DNA of 20,011 nt from Paraktedonobacter sp035294465. GTDB lineage: Bacteria; Chloroflexota; Ktedonobacteria; Ktedonobacterales; Ktedonobacteraceae. The DNA is taken from positions 1-20,011 of the forward strand of contig DATGKW010000037.1 of the NCBI GenBank assembly GCA_035294465.1, read 5' to 3'. Position numbers and translations under genes: made by a program. Positions within the stretch are counted from its first letter, which is position 1; the number at the start of each line of letters is the position of its first letter. Below are positions 1 through 6,434 of this stretch, piece by piece. A model generated the notes under the pieces. The model was not told where the DNA came from. It did no database searches and saw only the letters and a list, made by a program, of their open reading frames with translations.

Positions 1-353
1 GGGACTGGTACGAACCGCATACTATTGGAGAAAATCCTTGCCAGGAACATGTCTCTCTGATTATACTCGTGGTAAGTGGTAAGAGTGTGTCAGGGAAGCT
101 AGATAAACACAAGAATAACCGAATGTAGCCAATAGCGTCGCCATCTCTCTTGCGGGCAAAGAGAGCCGTTGTCTCTTGCAAACGAGGTTTTTCTGCTCAG
201 CCGGCTATGCCAAAAAGGAGTGCGCGTTGCGTTTTTCTCTGCATCGGTGTATGATAACCTAAATTTTCAGCAACGGGTAGTGGCCATGACTCTGAAGGCG
301 GCTGCTTCGCGTGTATAAAGCGCAAGGGTTGCCTCGAAGAGGGCCTCTATATA
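1..353. other. Left-edge non-coding region
   Basis: No gene is supported here. One frame is open from the window edge to a TAG near 125, but it has no visible start and no recognisable motif, so it may or may not be the tail of an upstream gene. A small hairpin pairs CTCTCTT (145-151) with AAGAGAG (159-165); it lacks a clear T-run. The rest is the promoter and leader of the phosphatase gene. Confidence 0.5.
227..255 (+). promoter_or_regulatory. Sigma-70-like promoter of the PP2C gene
   Basis: TTGCGT (227-232) and TATGAT (250-255) are separated by 17 bases. The -10 box matches the consensus at five of six positions and the -35 box at three. A start site near 262 would leave a leader of about 105 bases before the GTG at 369. 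Confidence 0.5.
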
Positions 354-368
354 ATGGGAGAACAGTGC

Positions 369-2864
369 GTGGCGAAACAACTTCGTCTCGATGTTGCACA
401 GCTAACCGATGTTGGCCGTAAGCGCGAGCACAACGAAGATAATATGGCCTACGTCATCCCCAAGGATCCACAGGTGATGGCGCATAAGGGAGCTTTGCTC
501 ATTGTGGCCGATGGGATGGGAGGGCACGCGGCAGGTGAGGTAGCTAGCGAAATTGCGGTGGATACGGTAAGCAATGCCTATTACCAGGACGAGAGCGATG
601 ACGTTCCAGCAGCGCTGCTGCGAGCTATCCAGCGAGCTAATCTGGCAATTCATCAACGAGCGTCGGAGAATATGCTACGCAGTGGTATGGGTACAACCTG
701 CGTGGCCGCAGTTCTGCGTGGAAACCGTGCCTATATCGCGAATGTGGGTGATAGCCGGGCCTATTTAGTTCGTAGGTCGCAGATCCGCCAGATTTCGCAG
801 GACCATTCGTGGGTCGCGGAACAGGTACGGGCAGGACTGTTAACCGAAGAGCAGGCGCGTACACACGCGCAACGGAATGTCATTACACGCAGCCTGGGCA
901 CGAAACCAGAGGAAGAGATAGATCTCTTTATCGAGGACCTGGAGGAAGGTGACACGCTGCTCCTCTGCTGTGATGGCCTTTCGGGGATGGTAAGCGATGA
1001 AGAATTGTTGCATACGCTTGAGCAATTTGTGCCGCAGGAAAGCGTTTACCACCTGGTTGAGCGGGCCAATGAGTATGGCGGGGTGGATAATATTACCGCG
1101 ATTGTCGCGCGCGTCCAGGAGGTAGGAGCGGAACCACCAAGCGTGCGCCAGCCAGTTCCCGTCGGCGGTCCAGAGCTAAGTAAGGAGGATACAGCCAGAT
1201 TATTCGCGCCGATGGGCACACCAGCGAATGTCCTGACTCATAAGGGCGATACTCTCCGGCCCGGTGGCCCTTTCTCCTATGCCAGTGGCCCCCTGGTCTC
1301 TCCAGAAGAGGATACGGCTCCGCAGCCGGTTTTAAAGAAGAAAAGGCAGCATGGGCGTCTCTTTGCTCCCACGTTGGTAATGCTTGTCCTCTTGCTCCTT
1401 GTGGCCGGAGGCGGCGGCTTCTATTATCTTCTGCATGTGAACCAGGCACAGACGGTCAACCAGACTTTGAGTAGCGCAACCCGCTTGATTAATCAGGCAG
1501 GCAGCGAAGTAAGCACCAACCCGGCTCAAGCTCTGCAGAATCTCTCAAGTGCTCAGCAGCAGTTACAGAATGTGCAAAAGAATTATGCCTTGAGCGCGAG
1601 TCAGACAGCTACTCTCACGAATCTGCAAAATCAACTGGTGAGTGAGACCAAAACAGCGATTACTACTTATAACAAGCAGGCGAATATCGCGGCTCTGCCT
1701 TGTACCAGCACAAGCGCGCGGCCTGACAGTATCAGCGGGCCGGGGACGCAAGCGCAGGAGGTTGCCGCAATTCAAGGCAACGGGTCTACCGCCTACTATG
1801 CTCTGGGCAAGGATGGCAAGATCTACCAGATGATTCAAGGGAGCGGGACCAATGGGAGCAATCCATATAATCTGAATAGCCCGCTTGTGTTAAATCCGGC
1901 TAATACAGAAGTTACGAGCCTGGTTGGCGCCCAAAGCAGTATATTCGCGCTAAGCCAGCAAGTAACAAATAGCATTCCCGGAAATTATGCCATTATTCTA
2001 CTTAACCCCGGATCACATGCTGCCCTCCAACCTGTGCAGACGGAGCCTATTAATCTCTCGCTGGCGACAAACGGACAGGTACCTGGCCTGATTACTGCAT
2101 GGAAAACCGGGAACAATACCTTCAATGTCTACGTAGTATTGCAGTCAACGGCTAATCCGAATAACGCGACGATCCTGAGCTACAGCGTAGATACGAAAGG
2201 GGCTTTTAGCACGCCCAAAGTGACACACATCTCGGTGTCGGAGCCTGTTGGCAGCATCGCCGCGACTCCCGACCAGCTCTTTCTTCTGATGGAAAATGGC
2301 GATGTACTGAGCTTGCCTATTACCAATCAGACGCTCGCAAGTGTACCGGTCTCAGTGTTAACCAACGTACCGATCAAGCCATCGCTGAGCGCTGATCCCC
2401 AGAATTTTACAGCCAGGAGCACCGTACCAACTGTCACATCGGTTCCACAGACGGGAAGTGTTCCTTTAAAAGTTTCCGAACTTTCGTCAGGTAGCCAGGC
2501 AACGTTGAGCGCGGGGATGGTTACAGGCATCACCGGGAAATCCCAGATCCATCTCTTCATTGGCGATCAGGCCAATCACCGGGTGCTGGATCTGACGACC
2601 CAGCCGCTACCGCCGGTGGCTACTGCTGGTGGTGCCGGTGGGCCTGGCTCAACTCCGACTGTGGCAGCGACCTCTACCGCAAACAGCCAGGGCAGCGTCA
2701 CATTGTATCCCGGCCCGCAGTACGTCTCGTCCAGTTACTTTAATACAATTAAGGGTGTAGCCGTCGATCCTGGCGGGTCATCGATCTACATTCTTGGTCA
2801 GAGTGCGCAAAATGGCGAAAGTCTGGCTGTGGTCAATACACAAAATGCGTGTCCTTCTAGCTAA
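369..2864 (+). CDS. PP2C-family Ser/Thr protein phosphatase with membrane helix and large extracytoplasmic domain
   Basis: Metal-dependent phosphatase that removes phosphate from Ser/Thr residues, the usual counterpart of Hanks-type kinases. Numbering from an in-frame ATG at 354, the metal-binding motifs are all present: REHNEDN (24-30), DGMGG (53-57), GDSR (132-135), CDG (206-208) and GVDN (243-246). A Pro-rich linker and a basic stretch lead to one membrane helix (about 337-360). The remaining 475 residues should be outside the cell; they start with a Gln/Asn-rich helical segment (about 365-440) and continue as beta-rich sequence resembling propeller blades. The GTG at 369 is preferred over the ATG at 354 because GGGAG (356-360) sits 8 bases before it, while the ATG has no good ribosome site. 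The bacterial PstP type has the same catalytic-domain-then-helix order but a much smaller outer part. No kinase gene is in view. The catalytic assignment is firm; the ligand of the outer domain is unknown. Confidence 0.93.
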   Translation: MAKQLRLDVAQLTDVGRKREHNEDNMAYVIPKDPQVMAHKGALLIVADGMGGHAAGEVASEIAVDTVSNAYYQDESDDVPAALLRAIQRANLAIHQRASENMLRSGMGTTCVAAVLRGNRAYIANVGDSRAYLVRRSQIRQISQDHSWVAEQVRAGLLTEEQARTHAQRNVITRSLGTKPEEEIDLFIEDLEEGDTLLLCCDGLSGMVSDEELLHTLEQFVPQESVYHLVERANEYGGVDNITAIVARVQEVGAEPPSVRQPVPVGGPELSKEDTARLFAPMGTPANVLTHKGDTLRPGGPFSYASGPLVSPEEDTAPQPVLKKKRQHGRLFAPTLVMLVLLLLVAGGGGFYYLLHVNQAQTVNQTLSSATRLINQAGSEVSTNPAQALQNLSSAQQQLQNVQKNYALSASQTATLTNLQNQLVSETKTAITTYNKQANIAALPCTSTSARPDSISGPGTQAQEVAAIQGNGSTAYYALGKDGKIYQMIQGSGTNGSNPYNLNSPLVLNPANTEVTSLVGAQSSIFALSQQVTNSIPGNYAIILLNPGSHAALQPVQTEPINLSLATNGQVPGLITAWKTGNNTFNVYVVLQSTANPNNATILSYSVDTKGAFSTPKVTHISVSEPVGSIAATPDQLFLLMENGDVLSLPITNQTLASVPVSVLTNVPIKPSLSADPQNFTARSTVPTVTSVPQTGSVPLKVSELSSGSQATLSAGMVTGITGKSQIHLFIGDQANHRVLDLTTQPLPPVATAGGAGGPGSTPTVAATSTANSQGSVTLYPGPQYVSSSYFNTIKGVAVDPGGSSIYILGQSAQNGESLAVVNTQNACPSS

Positions 2865-2901
2865 AGTAAGGAATAGTACTAGCGTTCATAAGGATAAAAC
2901 T

Positions 2902-2932
2902 GCCCCTGCCATCTGGTAGGGGCGCGTTGTTT
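2902..2932 (+). terminator. Probable intrinsic terminator after the PP2C gene
   Basis: GCCCCTGCC (2902-2910) pairs with GGTAGGGGC (2915-2923) around an ATCT loop, nine pairs including one G-T. A modest T-rich stretch follows (2926-2932). It lies between the phosphatase stop and the aspS ribosome site. Confidence 0.55.
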
Positions 2933-2953
2933 AAGAACAGGAGCAAGTGAATC

Positions 2954-4744
2954 GTGGGTTTTGAGGTACACTATCGCACCCATACATGTGGTGAGTTAAC
3001 AAAAGCAAACGTTGGCCAGCAGGTCCGACTGGCCGGCTGGATCAATCGGCGGCGCGACCATGGGGGCCTGATCTTTCTGGATATTCGCGATCGCTACGGT
3101 CTGACTCAGGTAATTTGTGATCCTGAACGCTCGTCTGAGGCGCATCGGATTGCCTCTGAACTGCGCTCAGAGTATGTCGTGCAGGTGCAGGGAACGGTCG
3201 TGAATCGCCTGCCAGGCACAGAAAATCCCCATTTGAGTACCGGCGATATAGAGATCGCGGCGGAGCAGATTCTTCTTCTCAATCCTGCTCGTACAACGCC
3301 TTTCCCAATTAGTGACGCGATCTCGGTGGATGAGTCGTTGCGCTTGAAATATCGCTATCTGGATCTACGCCGGCCAAAGATGCGTGATAATATCGTACTG
3401 CGCCATCGCATTACCAAGTTTATGCGCGATTTCTTCGATGAGCGGGGCTTTCTGGAGATAGAGACGCCTATGCTCGTGAAAAGCACGCCAGAAGGTGCCC
3501 GCGATTACCTGGTGCCCAGTCGCCTCTATGCGGGCGAATTCTACGCTCTGCCGCAATCGCCTCAGCAGCTCAAGCAACTGTTGATGGTCGCTGGCCTGGA
3601 TCGCTACTTCCAGATTGCCCGCTGTTTTCGCGATGAAGATCAGCGCTCGGACCGCCAGCCGGAGTTTACCCAGCTTGACGTGGAGATGGCCTTTGTCTCT
3701 GAAGAAGATGTAATGACGTTGATCGAGGAAATGCTGATCCAATTGATCGAGAAGTTGACCAGCAAACGGATCAAACAACGTCCTTTCCCGCGCTTGAGCT
3801 ATAGAGAGGTGATGGATCGCTATGGGACGGATCATCCCGACCTGCGTTTCGACCTGCCCCTGGTGGAGATATCAGACCTTGCCTCTGCTGGCTCCTTTGG
3901 CGTTTTTAAAAACGCCCTGGCTGCTAATGGGATAGTCAAAGGCATCCGCGTGCCCGGAGCGGGTGGATATAGCCGTAAGGAGATCGAGGAGCTAACCGAG
4001 TTTGCTCGCACGCAGGGCGCGCAAGGACTGGTTTCCCTGTCTATTGGCGCTACAGGGGAAATCAAGTCCCCTCTTGTCAAGTTTATGTCCACCGGCGAAG
4101 TTCAGGCAATCGTCGCGCGCCTTCGGGGTCAGCCGGGTGATCTGCTGCTCTTTGTTGCCGATAGTGCCAGGGTGTGCAACGATGTGCTCTTCCGCCTGCG
4201 TGTCAAATTGGCCGAACGCCTCAAACTCATTGATCCTGATGAGATGGCTCTGTGCTGGATCGTCGATTTTCCGCTGCTGCACTACGACGAGGAACAGCAG
4301 CGCTATGATGCCGAACACAATCCATTCTCAGGGATGGATGAGGCTCATGTTGAACGTCTCGACAGCGATCCGCTCAATATCCGAGCCAAACAATACGATA
4401 TCATCTGCAATGGCTACGAGATCGGCGGCGGTAGCGTGCGTATTAATGTTGCGGAGATCCAGCGCAAGGTCTTCTCGCTAATGAACCTGAGCGATGAGCA
4501 GATTCACGAGCAATTTGGTCACATGCTGGAAGCTTTTGAGTACGGGGCCCCCCCTCACGGAGGTATCGCCCTGGGTCTTGATCGCCTGGTTATGCTTTGC
4601 GCCGACGAAGAGAGCATTCGCGAGGTCATAGCTTTCCCCAAAACCCAGAGCGCCCTTGACCTGCTCATGAATGCCCCCTCACCAGTTGACGAGCAGCAAT
4701 TGCGCGACCTCCATTTGCAGATCAGGCCGCGAGAGAAAAAGTAA
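2954..4744 (+). CDS. aspS: Aspartyl-tRNA synthetase, bacterial type, probably non-discriminating
   Basis: Charges tRNA with aspartate in the cytoplasm. The 596-residue length and domain order fit bacterial AspRS: N-terminal OB-fold anticodon domain (about 8-110, with NRRRDHGGLIFLD at 31-43), class II motif 1 (GFLEIETP, 165-172), motif 2 around CFRDEDQRSDRQPEFTQLD (224-242), the inserted GAD domain (about 290-420), and motif 3 (HGGIALGLDRL, 535-545). The start is GTG with AGGAG (2939-2943) ten bases upstream. His36 and Gly88 stand 52 residues apart, matching the spacing of His31 and Gly83, which I recall as markers of relaxed tRNA recognition in the Pseudomonas aeruginosa enzyme. That suggests it may also charge tRNA-Asn for later amidation by GatCAB; this part is inference. 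It is a single gene flanked by terminators. Confidence 0.97.
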   Translation: MGFEVHYRTHTCGELTKANVGQQVRLAGWINRRRDHGGLIFLDIRDRYGLTQVICDPERSSEAHRIASELRSEYVVQVQGTVVNRLPGTENPHLSTGDIEIAAEQILLLNPARTTPFPISDAISVDESLRLKYRYLDLRRPKMRDNIVLRHRITKFMRDFFDERGFLEIETPMLVKSTPEGARDYLVPSRLYAGEFYALPQSPQQLKQLLMVAGLDRYFQIARCFRDEDQRSDRQPEFTQLDVEMAFVSEEDVMTLIEEMLIQLIEKLTSKRIKQRPFPRLSYREVMDRYGTDHPDLRFDLPLVEISDLASAGSFGVFKNALAANGIVKGIRVPGAGGYSRKEIEELTEFARTQGAQGLVSLSIGATGEIKSPLVKFMSTGEVQAIVARLRGQPGDLLLFVADSARVCNDVLFRLRVKLAERLKLIDPDEMALCWIVDFPLLHYDEEQQRYDAEHNPFSGMDEAHVERLDSDPLNIRAKQYDIICNGYEIGGGSVRINVAEIQRKVFSLMNLSDEQIHEQFGHMLEAFEYGAPPHGGIALGLDRLVMLCADEESIREVIAFPKTQSALDLLMNAPSPVDEQQLRDLHLQIRPREKK

Positions 4745-4767
4745 TCAGCGTTGACCTGGAAGGAGTG

Positions 4768-4812
4768 TCTCCTCGCCCACCGCATAAGCAGGGGGCGAGG
4801 AGATACATTTTT
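4768..4812 (+). terminator. Strong intrinsic terminator after aspS
   Basis: TCTCCTCGCCC (4768-4778) and GGGCGAGGAGA (4793-4803) form an 11-pair perfect stem with a 14-base loop, followed by TACATTTTTA. Confidence 0.85.
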
Positions 4813-4839
4813 AGTAAAATTTCCAAAGTGCCTTATGAG

Positions 4840-4927
4840 AATAATTATTATATACTATAAATTTAGGATTCAATAAATCATCGATCAGCATATGCCTAGC
4901 CCCTAGATTTGGATGCTTTTGTATAAT
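4840..4927 (+). promoter_or_regulatory. AT-rich promoter and possible operator of the ArsR-type gene
   Basis: A consensus -10 box TATAAT lies at 4922-4927, but no good -35 box is found 17 bases upstream. Further upstream is a perfect 10-base palindrome, AATAATTATT (4840-4849), within an AT-rich run. ArsR-family repressors commonly bind AT-rich inverted repeats and control themselves, so autoregulation here is plausible but not shown. Confidence 0.35.
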
Positions 4928-4998
4928 GAATATAGGTCCTCCCCAGAGACCCAATCGTTAGAAACTATACCGGATGGGAAGATGGTAAGGAGAAAGTA

Positions 4999-5421
4999 AT
5001 GACATCAATGAACCAGATAAGTTCTGCACGAACGACCGCGACTTCTGCGAGTGCCAGCGCGGCAATCGCTGGGGTATTACAACACCGGCAGGGTCCTGCC
5101 GGTGGAGGGATTGGCGTTGTTCCCAAGTTTGTTCCCACGTTGACTGAAGACGAGGCTGTGAGCCAGGCTCGTCTGCTCAAGGCGCTGGCCGATCCCACAC
5201 GCCTGCGTATTTTGAGTTTACTCAGTCGGTACGAGGGGGAAGTATGCGTCTTCGAGATTGTTGAGAGCTTCACTTTGGAGCAGCCTACTATTTCGCATCA
5301 CCTGCGCATTTTGCGCGATGCTGGCCTGGTGGACTGCCGCAAAAAGGGCCTGTGGGCCTACTATTACGTGCGTCGGGAGGCCCTGACGCGCGCCCAGGAA
5401 GTGATCAACAGCCTTGCATAG
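4999..5421 (+). CDS. ArsR/SmtB-family winged-helix transcriptional regulator
   Basis: A 140-residue DNA-binding protein. The first 50 residues are a Ser/Ala/Gly-rich extension without recognisable fold. From residue 56 it follows the ArsR pattern: KALADPTRLRILSLL (61-75), a recognition-helix segment EQPTISHHLRILRDAGLV (94-111) and a wing ending GLWAYYYV (117-124). The usual metal motif Cys-Val-Cys of the arsenic sensor is CVF here (Cys83), and the only other cysteine is Cys113 in the wing, so the classic arsenic site is incomplete. The ligand could be another metal, a thiol signal or none. AAGGAG (4986-4991) lies seven bases before the ATG. No obvious transport or resistance gene is adjacent; the next genes downstream are the micro-peptide genes, across a long hairpin, so a regulatory link is only a possibility. 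Confidence 0.9.
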   Translation: MTSMNQISSARTTATSASASAAIAGVLQHRQGPAGGGIGVVPKFVPTLTEDEAVSQARLLKALADPTRLRILSLLSRYEGEVCVFEIVESFTLEQPTISHHLRILRDAGLVDCRKKGLWAYYYVRREALTRAQEVINSLA

Positions 5422-5814
5422 GGAGGTCGCTGTTGGGTTTGTGTTGAGTTGCGGGTAATGTAGACGCATGCCACCCCGCAGGCGCTGAGTACACCATGTA
5501 CAGGTGCTAAGACGTTTGCTCCAGGTAAAAGACTGGTTTACCACGAAGCATATCTCGCGGGTGGCGTGCTTTCATTTCGCTATATCTATCGATATTTTTA
5601 AAATCGATGCATTTATGAGGATGCCATGCAAAGAGTACACAAGGCTCTTTGCATGGCATCCTTGCTGTTGTTCTCTCGCGCCGGAGGGCGGGCGCGAATA
5701 GAACGCTGTATTTCACTTTATTTTTGATAGCTCCTTTAGATACTTATTACAGAGCAACCAAACAGTCCTATGAAGAAATGTAGATAGAACAAATTCAGGA
5801 AAGGAGGCATTGGC
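5422..5814. other. Non-coding, hairpin-rich spacer
   Basis: No supported gene. Contents: a GTACA/TGTAC inverted pair near 5490; an AT-rich imperfect inverted repeat with ATCGAT arms near 5588-5608; the long hairpin at 5617-5663; a GC-rich hairpin TCGCGCC (5676-5682) with GGCGCGA (5691-5697); then an AT-rich stretch with TTGATA (5724-5729) and TATTAC (5745-5750) spaced 15 apart, a weak promoter candidate for the micro-peptide genes. A perfect AAGGAGG (5801-5807) closes it. Confidence 0.6.
5617..5663. terminator. Long perfect hairpin, probable terminator of the ArsR-type gene
   Basis: GGATGCCATGCAAAGAG (5619-5635) is followed by a 9-base loop and its exact complement (5645-5661); one more A-T pair and one G-T pair extend the stem to 19. 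The T-run after it is interrupted (TTGCTGTTGTTCT), so termination is likely but the stem is longer and more perfect than needed for that. Confidence 0.6.
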
Positions 5815-5907
5815 ATGCAACACGCTGTCGCAATTGATGTCTGGCTGCTGGCGACCCTTTGCCTGGTATTTTTCGTTGGCGGTTTAATCGTAGGAAGGTG
5901 GCATTAA
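5815..5907 (+). CDS. Tandem membrane micropeptide, copy 1 (30 residues)
   Basis: A 30-residue peptide of unknown function. After MQHAVAID comes a hydrophobic core WLLATLCLVFF (10-20) that should form one membrane helix, then GGLIVGRWH (22-30), a short polar end. AAGGAGG (5801-5807) lies seven bases before the ATG, an ideal ribosome site. The two following micro-genes encode the same peptide pattern in the same register without gaps, and copies differ at many silent codon positions (for example GCG/GCC for Ala13, ACC/ACG for Thr14, CTT/CTC for Leu15), which points to selection on the protein. The final codons GGA AGG TGG also supply a ribosome site for copy 2, one base beyond the stop. Small single-helix peptides include toxins, leaderless bacteriocins and accessory subunits of membrane complexes; nothing here decides between them. 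Confidence 0.75.
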   Translation: MQHAVAIDVWLLATLCLVFFVGGLIVGRWH

Positions 5908-5908
5908 G

Positions 5909-6001
5909 ATGCAAGCCGTGATTCTGATGGATTTCTGGCTGCTGGCCACGCTCTGCCTGGTGTTTTTCGCCTGCGGCCTGATCATGGGGAGGTGGCACTG
6001 A
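5909..6001 (+). CDS. Tandem membrane micropeptide, copy 2 (30 residues)
   Basis: Second copy of the micropeptide, MQAVILMD followed by FWLLATLCLVFF (9-20) and ACGLIMGRWH (21-30). It starts two bases after the stop of copy 1 (one spacer base), with the GGAAGG of copy 1's Gly27-Arg28 codons ten bases upstream as its ribosome site, so translation is probably coupled. Residues identical in all three copies are Met1, Gln2, Asp8, Trp10 to Leu17, Phe19, Gly23-Leu24-Ile25 and Gly27-Arg28-Trp29. Relative to copy 1 it gains Cys22 in the second half of the helix. Function unknown. Confidence 0.75.
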   Translation: MQAVILMDFWLLATLCLVFFACGLIMGRWH

Positions 6002-6002
6002 T

Positions 6003-6116
6003 ATGCAGTGCATGATTGCAATCGATGTCTGGCTGCTGGCGACCCTCTGTCTGGCCTTTCTCGCCTGCGGCCTCATCATAGGAAGGTGGTGCGATTTTCA
6101 TGAACATCGTAAGTAG
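6003..6116 (+). CDS. Tandem membrane micropeptide, copy 3 (37 residues, extended tail)
   Basis: Third copy: MQCMIAID, the core VWLLATLCLAFL (9-20), ACGLIIGRW (21-29), then a unique polar tail CDFHEHRK (30-37) with Cys, two His and acidic residues. One spacer base separates it from copy 2, whose GGG AGG codons give a GGGAGG ribosome site (5987-5992) ten bases before the ATG. The tail arose because the stop present after residue 30 in the other copies is absent. The core Cys16 is kept in all copies, and Cys22 is shared with copy 2. No T-rich terminator directly follows. Function unknown; the extended copy could be a functionally distinct member of a three-part set. Confidence 0.72.
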   Translation: MQCMIAIDVWLLATLCLAFLACGLIIGRWCDFHEHRK

Positions 6117-6239
6117 AAGATCTAGTATCCTGAGCTCTTCCTTTTTCCTCGTTTGTCGGTCTTTTAAGGAACTCTGCTCAACTTCCCTCGGAACGTTCCA
6201 TATTTCGGATAGGAAACCATGTATAGTGGTCTAGATGTC

Positions 6240-6269
6240 TTGACATATAGCCCTGGGAAAAGGTACATT
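6240..6269 (+). promoter_or_regulatory. Promoter candidate for the chitinase gene
   Basis: A perfect -35 box TTGACA (6240-6245) and a -10-like TACATT (6264-6269) are 18 bases apart. The palindrome GGAACGTTCC lies about 40 bases upstream. The start of transcription would fall close to the ribosome-site-like AAAAGGAGGT at 6271-6280. Confidence 0.5.
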
Positions 6270-6270
6270 T

Positions 6271-6434
6271 AAAAGGAGGTAAATCCCACGGTGAAAAACA
6301 ACGCATGTCGCGGTTGAGATAATTGGAGAGAAAGATTTCATCCGTGGTACGTGTGGGATTTCACCCTGACGATGTAGGCAAGGCAGGACGCGTGTCTTTG
6401 TCATTGCCGGGGTATTTCAAGGAGGAAAAGCAGC
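6271..6434 (+). promoter_or_regulatory. Structured chitinase leader with mini reading frame
   Basis: AAAAGGAGGT (6271-6280) is a full-strength ribosome site followed by a GTG at 6291 that opens only eight codons (MKNNACRG, stop at 6315-6317). AAATCCCAC (6281-6289) is the exact complement of GTGGGATTT (6353-6361), and GGTGAAA (6290-6296), which spans the GTG, is the exact complement of TTTCACC (6359-6365). The two pairings share bases 6359-6361 and so compete in part. The true chitinase ribosome site AAGGAGG follows at about 6419-6425. This looks like a leader with translational or attenuation control; a decayed former gene start is the alternative. Confidence 0.4.

Larger units (their letters stand above)
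6117..6434. other. Intergenic region before the chitinase gene
   Basis: No long gene. It holds a 10-base palindrome GGAACGTTCC (6190-6199) that could be an operator, a promoter candidate (6240-6269) and a structured leader with an orphan ribosome site. An ATG at 6100 opens a 44-codon frame to 6234 with no recognisable content; I do not call it. Confidence 0.5.

Noticed and set aside
3365..3835. 156-codon minus-strand frame inside aspS
   Set aside because: Covers class II motif 2 coding sequence on the other strand; a shadow of the real gene.
5504..5701. 65-codon plus-strand frame in the hairpin-rich spacer
   Set aside because: It runs through both long inverted repeats and has no ribosome site; coding is unlikely.
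6100..6234. 44-codon frame starting inside micropeptide copy 3
   Set aside because: GGAAGG is 13 bases away and the product is Ser-rich with no likeness to the micropeptides; not supported.
6271..6434. Cyclic-di-GMP or other known riboswitch before the chitinase
   Set aside because: No conserved aptamer motif that I can recognise; only complementary segments are visible.
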